From positions 1,241,703,001 through 1,241,767,000 of the forward strand of contig CM057452.1 of assembly GCA_016271365.2 (NCBI GenBank): a DNA stretch of 64,000 nt, written 5' to 3'. Made by a program: the position numbers and the translations under genes. Below the pieces are notes generated by a model. That model was not told where the DNA came from and ran no database searches. It saw nothing but the letters and a program-made list of their open reading frames with translations. This DNA comes from Neoceratodus forsteri. Lineage: Eukaryota; Chordata; Ceratodontiformes; Ceratodontidae. This document shows positions 56,169 through 64,000 of the stretch, in pieces; position 1 is the first letter of the stretch; each line of letters starts with the position of its first letter.

Positions 56169-57654
56169 CATCTGTACTTAAAAAATCCCACAAGTCTTTG
56201 TGAAAATTGTAGAATTTCATGAAAAATTCCATAAAACTGGAATTTGCTAATTTCACTCAGCCTTATTTGGAGGATTCTAATTAAAAGATAGGGGTATGAG
56301 AGGCAGGTAGTTCAGGAGGTCAAAATGTTCAAGCATTAGATGCACAGTTTCACCAAGAAATGGACAGCTGAGTTGGGTAGCACAACAGTGGCATACACCC
56401 AGGTTGGAGCAAGGAAGCACATAGTATCAACTATTCCAACCTGAATGTAGGATATTTAAGGATCACATCAAGTAAATTTATGATCCAAGGAGCCTGGTGT
56501 ACATGCAAGTCTGGGACTTAGAGGTACTCAGAAAGTGGGGGAACACAATGTCTGGGGCAGCAGGATGGAAGAATTCTTGCTATTCCAACAGGGTAGGTCA
56601 ATAGGAAAAGGAGTAGGTGACTCAAGTTTTAAGGGAGTTTGTCACTGTAAAGAACAAAGAGGATATCAGTTGGATCAGTAGTTCTACTGAGTAATCTGGC
56701 TATGGCAAAAGGGGGGATAGTCACCCACAGAGGAACAGCAGGACTGCAAAAAGCTCTGCCCAGCTTATCAAATGAAGTAGTGATATGAACATTGTTAATG
56801 TTAAGTTCCACAAAAATAATTCTGGATGGTTCATCTATAGACTACTATAAATATGTGAGAAAATGTTACCAATATTTTTTTCTACCACAAATTTAAAACT
56901 GCTAAATCAATTTATCCAGTTGTGTTAGACACCAGGATACACAGACTATGTATATGCATGTCAAATGTTAAGTCTATGCCTGCAAGAGCACAGAAGCTAC
57001 AAACATTCTCATTTTTGAGAGTTTTCACAAAATATTGCAAATATTTACATAGTAAAAATTTGAACCCCTTTAATTTAAAAATCTGTAAGGCAATTCTCTC
57101 CATATTTAGATCATTCTATAAGCATTACAACAAGGTTATTCATGCTAATTTTCACATCTTGCACCAAAGGTGTTTGAGTTATTTACAGATTAATTTTGTC
57201 CATGAAATTTCCTGCAAAAAATAAAATAACAGATTTTGAGCACATATAATTTTGAGATGATGCATCATATTGTCATGAAATCTAGCACATTATTAGAACA
57301 CCTATCATCAAGGAACCATGCCAAATGTAATATATATGACCCAATACACTGCTGAGGTATATGCAGACAAAACATTTCATGAAATTTCTCTCAAAAAATA
57401 AAATTACAGAATTTGAGCACCTGTAATTTTCAAACTTTCCATCCAAATATCATGATATTGGAAATGTTATTGGCTGTCTACCGAAATAGTATGCATGTCA
57501 CATTAAACAGCTCTCACTTAAACAAAAGCTGAGTTATGACCACATTACTAAATTTAAAAAACCCACAAAATTCCAATAAAATTCCACACAATTTCACAGA
57601 ATTTCACTACATTTTGACAAAATTCAATGAATTCAGAATTTTCCCATTTTGCAC
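56169..57654. repeat. AT-rich degenerate repeats, no gene
   Basis: catgaaatttcctgcaaaaa ataaaataacagattttgag cac (57202) recurs in variant form at about 57387 (spacing about 185). The segment ends at ttgcacagctcta (57648), which may be the end of a further element, since tagagctgtgcaa is TIR-like. Nothing else is supported. Confidence 0.4.
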
Positions 57655-57899
57655 AGCTCTAGCCTCATCCAGTCCTACGTTGTTCCAGTGTCATTGTGAC
57701 ATATCTGTTAGTTCAGCTATGACTTTTGCTGATTTTCTTAGAACTTTTTTCAATGTCTGCTTTTTCACTTTTCTTGTATGGACTCCAAAATCGGGACCTA
57801 ATGAAAATAAGTTAGAATATATGCTCTGTATAAGGGAACTTTTACCTCCTTATGGCTATATTTGAAGCTTTTTTTGTTGATAGTCCAGAGAATCTTTTT

Positions 57900-60185
57900 T
57901 GCTTTGCCTATTGACTCATTTTATTTATTTTTTTTATTATTCTCAAAGCCATGTGATATTATAACCCATAAATCACTTTCTGAGTTAGTGTCCAGTAATA
58001 TATTTCCACAGGGTCTATACTGATTGTTGATATTATTTCTGCCTAAATGCCATACTTTACATTAGTCAACATTAAAATGCATTTCTCACTTTCATTGACC
58101 ATTCTGTTATAATGTCAAGGTCCTTTTGTATGTCTTCTCTTTGTCCTTGCATAGTGCATAGTTCACCTAGTTTTGTGTCATCTGCATACTTACATGAGTT
58201 ATTTGGTAAGGTATTGGTTAAATCAGAAATAAAGATATGCAATACTACTGATCCTAAAACTGATCCCTGAGGGACTCCACTTGTGACCCTGCCTGTTTCA
58301 GATTCATGACCAATAACCACCACTCTCTGTGTGCAATTGGTTAGCCAGTTAGCTATCAAGTGTATTACTGAGTTATTCATTTTCATTTGTTCCATCTTCT
58401 TAATAATTGCCCAGTGGAGGACTAAATCAAAATATTTTTTGAAATCCAAGAATATTATATCACATGAGATGTTTTTATCCAATAATTTGCTGATGTTCTC
58501 ATAGAAGCTAAGGATTTTTGTGACAAAGGATATTCCTCTGGGGAATCCATGTTTGTTGGGATCTAAATTCTCTATTTGTGTTGTGATTTTCTGTTAAATA
58601 GTACTTTCTAGGAGGTCACCTAAAATTGAGGTTAGACTGAAAGTTTTGGGGTCCAATTTTTTATTTTATTTTTAATGAATTGTTCTTTTAGTCATTTTCC
58701 AGTCTTCTTATAACACAGATGTATTTAGTGACTTCTCAAACATATATTTTAGCAGTAAAGCAATCTCATTATACAAAATTTGAAGCATCCTTCTGGTTAT
58801 TTTATCTAGTACTGGTATGATTTTATTAATTTAATAAAGAATATTGTCTGTTGTTATTTCAATTCTTTCCAGTTATTATTTTTATGATGTGTTTATTTTT
58901 TCCCCAAATACAAAAAAAGAAAATGATTATTTAATAAATTTGATATGTTTGTTGGGTCTGTAATGGTGGAGTTATTTATTGAGAATGATCCAATGGTATT
59001 ATTTTTTAAAAGTTAATTTATGTAACTGAAGAATGATTTGTTCTTTGACTTGTTTGCTATTCTTGCTGTTTTTTAATTTCATTGCACAATTTGCTTATTT
59101 TATTACAGACCTGCATTTCTTTAAGCTATGTTTGCATTTCTGTCAAAATGTTTCTTCCTTGCTTTTCAGATATGTTCTACAATATGCATTCTTTTTATTC
59201 CTCATTTTTTTTTATATTTTTTTATTTACCCATTTTAGTTTGATGTTCCCTCCCCTTTTTTATTTGTGGAATGCATTTTATGCAAAACATTTCTATTATA
59301 TTTTTTTTAATACCTGCCAAATTTCTTCTACTGTCTTATTTTGAAATATGTTTCCCCAGTTAATTTTCTGTAGTACCAACCTTATTACATTTATATTCAC
59401 CCTTTTTATATAGATATAGTTCTGTTAAATCCTTTATTAGTTGCTAGTCAACATTAATTGTGATGGAAACAGAGTTATAATCATTTCCTAAGAGAGGTGG
59501 ACCTGTAATGCGCTTGTCCAGGTTGATATTCTTGAATGCTATAACTATGACTAATATATTTTCTCCTCTCATTGCATCTGTGACATGTTGATTTTAATTT
59601 TAACTGCTCAGCTGCTCAGTGAGGTTAAGAATATGTTTACCTGCAGTGGAGATAGCTGATTACTTGTCCAATCAATATCTCCAATATTTATCTCTCCCAG
59701 AAATATAATATCACCCATACTGCAAGCATTTTTAATTTTGGTTAAGATACTGTATCTGAGATTATTTCCACTGCTGAATACAGTGGTCTGTGACAAATTC
59801 CAGTTATTAGTGGATTATTTTTGTGATTTGTGAATTTTCTTCATAAGGATTCTGTGAGTCGTTGTGGTATTGTGATTTTATTCAGTTATATCTATTATTT
59901 TTATACTTTCTTTTATATATTGCTATACCATTACCGCTATTTGACTGTCTGTCTTTGTAGTATAGATCATATTCTTTTACGTTCCTTCCCCATGTGTTTG
60001 TTGAATTCCACCAGGTTTCTGTTACGGTGATGAGATTGTAATTACTTTTCTGTATAAGTGCCTGTAGAACCTCTATTTTGTTGTATAAACTATAAACACA
60101 GAGCAATACGTATTTGATGTATGGTTTAGTAGGTTGTATGCCTTTATTATTCTTGTTTGTTATGCTTCTAGATTGCCCCCCCATT
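57900..60185 (-). pseudogene. ORF2 of the second esterase LINE (endonuclease, RT)
   Basis: Endonuclease: SLYNKIEVLQALIQKSNYNL, ITVTETWW (60110-60040), YYKDRQSNSGNGIAIY; DIIFLGEINIGDIDW (about 59715-59670), where Asp in the usual GDFN block is replaced (GEIN). RT in 58482-58072: CDIIFLDFKKYFDLVLHW, RVTSGVPQGSVLGSVVLHIFISDL, and the intact catalytic KYADDTKLGEL (about 58185-58155). The region 58560-59600 between endonuclease and RT is unreadable. The 3' part (57900-57700) has VPLYRAY followed by stops. Many stops overall; inactive. Confidence 0.8.
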
Positions 60186-60189
60186 ATTT

Positions 60190-61225
60190 AATTTAAATTA
60201 AGATTTCTCAGAAAGTGTAAAATGTTGTTTCCTAAAGTCCTTGCTCCACATTTGTTTAGATGGAGACCATCTGATGAATATAAGTTATTCTGTTTACTCA
60301 AGTCATCCCCGTGTGTTTTAAACATTGGATCAAATTCTCTAAGGACAGCACAGGGCTTGCATTAAGCTCTGCTTCAATCCTATTTTTTTTATGTAGCTGT
60401 GCCAAACACCTTTGCTGCAACTGAACCCAATTTTCTATTCTCAGGTGCAGTTGCAACAGTTTTTTCACTTTATGGTAGCTTACAACAAATATTTGGTGCA
60501 TGCTTTATAAAAAGGGACCCCTGAATGCCATAAGCAACTGTAGACCAGGGAAAACCTGGTCTAACTTATGGCACTTAGTGCACGGGATTGAAAATCCTGA
60601 TCACCAGCCAGGAGAATACAGCAAGCCCCTTGCACCATATGATTGGCATACCAGGTATTGTGGCATTCTCAGGGTTTTGAAAATTTGGACCATAATGTTT
60701 TCTTTTTTTTCATAATTTTGCACCAGTTTTCAAGTCAATCTGATATTTATTCTGTGCATGCTTTCATTTTTTTTTCAGTGTGTCATTCTAGGATTGTAAG
60801 TATTCCTGAGATTGTGACCATATATCCCTTGCTTGGATTTTATTTTAATTAGATCAACTAGATCACAGCAGATGTCTTTTTCATAATGTCTTCCTACATG
60901 ATTGTCCCAAGGTGGAGGATGACAGCTGAGATTTTTTTAGTGGTTGTCAGAATTTTTTATCGATTTGGCTACTTGTATCGCATATGCTAGCCCAAGGAAA
61001 GCAGGAAACTTTATTTTCTAATTTATTTTTGCAGATTACAGTGTCCATATAACAGACAACTAAATCACCAATTACTATATTGTTTTCAGCTGCAGATTGT
61101 GCATTTTGAACATTTTCTGTTACTAGTTCATTTTTTGATTCAGCTTGTAGTATATTGAAATGACTGGATACCAGTATTTGGGCCAGTGTTGTTCTAATTT
61201 CTCTTCTCCCCATTTTTTTGGTCAT
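60190..61225 (-). pseudogene. ORF1 esterase (SGNH hydrolase) of the second esterase LINE
   Basis: NNIVIGDLVVCYMDTVICKN (about 61085-61030) corresponds to the GDS nucleophile block, but Ser is replaced by Leu. ILHLGTIM (about 60923-60902) is the GTND block with Asn-Asp lost. The LSKQNNLYSSDGLHLNKCGA block (60300-60235) retains Asp and His. A 360-bp insertion separates the last block from the rest. Loss of the nucleophile indicates an old copy. This is independent of the CR1 esterase at 12.7-13.6 kb. Confidence 0.8.
60300..60660. other. Insertion within ORF1, with a hairpin
   Basis: Interrupts ORF1 coding between MVQIFKTLRM-type and LSKQNNLYS-type segments. It contains tgccataagcaactgtagac cagg...cctggtctaacttatggca (60518-60566), a hairpin with a 4-nt loop. 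Limits and family are uncertain. Confidence 0.4.
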
Positions 61226-61260
61226 TCTATGCAGGACAGCATATCAATCATTGTCATCTC

Positions 61261-62547
61261 AGTCATTATCCTCCCTACCTCTTTGGGGATTTTTTTCCAT
61301 TAGGTGTGTTTGTTTTATTTGTTTCTTCACATTCATCTCTAATTCTTTTTTCTTATATCTTGGGGTTTAGGATTTAATGGATTTTCTGCAGTAATATCAT
61401 TCACAAATATTGCAATGTTATTTATTTCTTGCACTTTATGGAGTTCACCTTTTAAGTAACTTTATTTTTGTTAATTAGAGAGGAGTGAGCCAGGCATTTG
61501 CCACAGGGGACAATTTAGCTTATTTTGCTTATTTCATAGGAGGGTTTTAACATATACATAAGACATTTGTCACATTTTACTACTGATCCCTTTGTGCAGA
61601 GTAGTTCTGTAATGTCTCCTGTGGGGTTCATCATGTTATAGAAAGCTGTTAGAGTGTTGGTGTCTACCAGTGTGTTATATGTATTAGAAACCTAGTTGTC
61701 AAGGGGGTGGCCTGTCTTACTGTCTTTCTTGATGGATGCAGGAAGATGCAACTTGCCACTGCTGTGAGTTGCCTTTAGCCATGGTCTCTGATGCTTGCTA
61801 GGTGTGGGGCTTTAGTAGGTGTGGACTGGAAGTGCTGTTGACCAGAAACTTTGTGTTTCAAAAGTGTGATTAAAGTTGTTTTTTCAGGCTTCTTGCCCTA
61901 GTCCCTTGCTGTCTTTCAGCAGTGTTTAATTGTAGACTTTACTTTATAGGCATAATAACTCTGTCTGGCTCCTGGTATCTGGTGGTATTTGATTCATGCT
62001 GGGCAAGAGTGTGTGCTAGACCTCCATCTTCCTAGTGTGCACTGTGCTGCAACAGATACAGAGATAAAGTAGAAAGTGGGAAAGTTACACATACGCTTTC
62101 TTTTTTATTTTATTTTGTTTTCTGATTTTCTGTCACAAGCACTAAAATGTATTAAAAGCACTGAGCATATAGGATAAAAGTCAGCTCAGAATACTGCCCC
62201 TCCCACCACCCATATACAAACTTTTAAAGCAATTCACCCCTTAGATCATGAGGGAAGCTTGCTTATACCATGTGTTAAAATTCTCTTGCCCAGACGGGGT
62301 TGGTCTCACTCCAGAGAATGGGTGGAACTTTGACAATCAGAAGAGGGACTGGGTATCATTTCCATAAAACATCTCAGTGCAAACAACAAGGTGCCCCACA
62401 AGGTCATCTGTGAATTGCCTGGGTCCTTGTTGTCCTTCAAGTCTTTCAGGTTTTTGCCTCCTTTCACAAGCCAGTCCTTACAGTGGTGCCCCTCCAGGAT
62501 GAAACCTACTTTTAAAGCACTCTAGAGTATGCTGCAGAAGACATACT
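61261..62547. other. No recognised feature
   Basis: AT-rich sequence without a supported gene or repeat family. Confidence 0.4.
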
Positions 62548-62688
62548 AAATAAAGCAATGTAATTTCAATGGCAGTTAGTCCCTTTTGTCATGCAGGAAA
62601 CTGCAGCCTTCACTTCACCTTGGCAGTGTCACATTTTCCTGAATGACAAAAGGGACTAATTTCCACAGAAATTGCATTCTTTATTCAG
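62548..62688. mobile_element. Inverted-repeat hairpin element, about 45-bp arms
   Basis: aataaagcaatgtaatttca ...ttagtcccttttgtcatgc (62549-62597) is inverted at about 62640-62687 (gaatgacaaaagggactaat ...attgcattctttatt) with a 45-bp loop. It ends in an aataaa-like sequence on both sides; MITE-like. Confidence 0.75.
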
Positions 62689-63169
62689 CAGTTCTGCAGA
62701 ATTCTGCAGAGTGCTGCAAAATGTTGCAGAACTGGGTTTCATCCTGGGGGACACCAGTTTAGATCTGCCCTTCCAATTTGAGTCAGTGCCCAAAGAACAG
62801 TCACTATAGGGCTACTCCCTTGGCTAATGAATGTCCATGCTCCTGCTAGGCCTTCTGAGGTGAGAGAGGAAAACAAGTGGCTGAAGCCTAACTGCTGATC
62901 ACTCCAAACAATAACAGTGCTGATGGTGGCAGTATGCTGCTCACAAATCATGGACAATACTTTCAGTTTTCTGACTCTTTTTAGGCTCTCACCTGGAAAT
63001 CCCAGAATAGTCCCATTGTCCATGTCAACTGGGACATTTTGCACTAAGCATACTTTCTTGGAATCAAGACCCTCTCATTTGCACTATTTCATTGCTGCCT
63101 CAAACACCATTTCTAATGCTACTTTAAGAATTGTTTTGTAATGTGGATGTCAAATTCTCTTAAATTCTC
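62689..63169. other. No recognised feature
   Basis: No supported gene. The repetitive gcagttctgcagaattctgc stretch (62689-62720) is short-period, low-complexity sequence. Confidence 0.4.
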
Positions 63170-63980
63170 TTAAATAATGCACCTGGGAAACAAGAACCCA
63201 GGGGAAGAATACACAATGGGTGGGGAGGTAGTAACAACAACAAAAAAGGAAAGGGACCTGGGGGTAATCTATCAGATGACCTTAAGGTTAGCAAGCAATG
63301 TGAGAAGGCAGTAGGGAGGGCTGGGGGTATACTGGGATGTATAGGGAGAGGCATCATCAGCAGAAAGCAGGAAGTTGTTATCCCTCTTTACAGACAGTTG
63401 GTGAGACCTCATCTGGAGTACTGTGTCCAGTTCTGAGACCCCATCTCCACAAGGACATAGACAGGATAGAGGCAGTCCAGAGGAGGGCAACTAAAATGGT
63501 GCAGGGTCTGCAAGAGAAGCCGTATGAGGAGAGACTAAAGGAGCTTAATATGTATACCCTTGAGGAAAAAGAAGGGAGAGGGGAACATGATAGAAACTTT
63601 TAAGTACCTCAGTGGAATCAACAAAGTCCAAGAAGGTAGCATCTTTCAGAAAAAGAGACTTGCAAGAACAAGGGGACACAATTTAAAGATAGAAGGAGGG
63701 CGGTTCAGGGCAATGTGAGGAAGTATTATTTCACAGAGAGGTAGTGGATGCATGGAACAGCCTTCCTGAGGAGGCTGTGGGGTCTAAAACTGTGGGAGAA
63801 TTCAAGAATGCATGGGACAGACATAAGGCAATTCTTGTGGGGGGTAGGAAGAAATAGGCTGTTGGTTAACTAGGATCTGTGGCCTATCCTGTAGGTAGGG
63901 AAATGGGCAGACTAGATGGGCCTAGCGGTCCTTATCTGCCATCAAAGTCTATGTTTCTATGTTTCTATGTTTCTTGTACC
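63170..63980 (+). mobile_element. CR1-type LINE 3' fragment
   Basis: Begins in the RT (atgcacctgggaaacaagaa, MHLGNKNPG, about 63178) and encodes GCIGRGIISR-, RRATKMVQGLQEKPYEERLKELNMYTLEE-type C-terminus (63337-63600), with single-base shifts near 63268 and 63435. The 3' UTR ends with tctatgtttctatgtttcta tgtttctt (63950-63976), three copies of the terminal heptamer-like unit. Closely related to the copy at 43290-43992. Confidence 0.9.
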
Positions 63981-64000
63981 ACACAAATTTATCCCAGGGT

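Larger units (their letters stand above)
57655..61260 (-). mobile_element. LINE with esterase ORF1 (CR1-superfamily-like), second type
   Basis: On the minus strand: ORF1 with an SGNH hydrolase (61225-60190), endonuclease (60160-59600), RT (58560-57900) and the C-terminal region to about 57660. It is distinct from the CR1 copies elsewhere in the window: RT residues (IIKKMEQMKMNN, SCKYADDTKLGEL) differ, and the terminal tctatgtttctatg motif is absent. A segment of about 360 bp (60300-60660) interrupts ORF1 and includes the 60518-60566 hairpin. Confidence 0.8.

Overview
The window looks like intergenic or intronic DNA from a large, repeat-rich vertebrate genome. I found no convincing host protein-coding exon and no ordinary tRNA or rRNA gene. 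What can be recognised is almost all mobile-element sequence: CR1-type, L2-type, L1/Tx1-type and other LINEs, a tyrosine-recombinase (Ngaro/DIRS-type) retrotransposon, a decayed Ty3/Gypsy element, tRNA-headed SINEs with CORE-like and V-like middles, terminal-inverted-repeat DNA elements, and several satellites. CR1 plus L2 plus Ngaro plus CORE/V-SINE together fits an amphibian, a non-squamate reptile (turtle or tuatara type) or a lobe-finned fish. The sequence alone does not let me choose among these.

Layout. 0-4.4 kb: a short 100-bp-period repeat, then a 1.8-kb element with terminal inverted repeats (2597-4381) that contains a 1-kb palindrome. 4.5-14 kb: one nearly complete CR1-type LINE on the minus strand (ORF1 an SGNH/GDSL esterase, ORF2 endonuclease plus reverse transcriptase), split by three later insertions: a CORE-SINE, an L2 on the minus strand and an L2 on the plus strand. 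15-16.6 kb: L1/Tx1-like remnant. 17.4-24 kb: Ngaro/DIRS-type element on the minus strand in the order gag, RT, RNase H, tyrosine recombinase, SGNH hydrolase. 24-30 kb: mostly unrecognised, with a foldback element and a 187-bp-period repeat. 30-34.2 kb: copies of an LTR-like repeat with a TATA box, an L2 end, a tandem array of tRNA-like 222-bp units, an 80-bp minisatellite and a CR1 piece. 39-42.3 kb: a LINE 3' portion, an 800-bp inverted-repeat element and a V-type SINE. 43-49.4 kb: two CR1 copies, small hairpin elements and a second, inverted tRNA-like array. 50-53 kb: decayed Gypsy pol with a CORE-SINE inside it. 53-57.6 kb: AT-rich degenerate repeats and a 1.5-kb hAT-like element carrying a 171-bp satellite. 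57.6-61.2 kb: another LINE with an esterase ORF1. 63.2-64 kb: CR1 3' fragment.

How the parts relate. The most informative signals are evolutionary. Three separate retroelements in this one window carry an SGNH-hydrolase domain. The CORE-SINE and V-SINE copies share a 3' tail with the LINE at 39.2 kb, which suggests that this LINE family moved both. The insertions in the CR1 at 4.5-13.7 kb give a readable relative chronology. All recognised coding regions are interrupted by stops, frameshifts or insertions, or are truncated, so I annotate them as pseudogenes.
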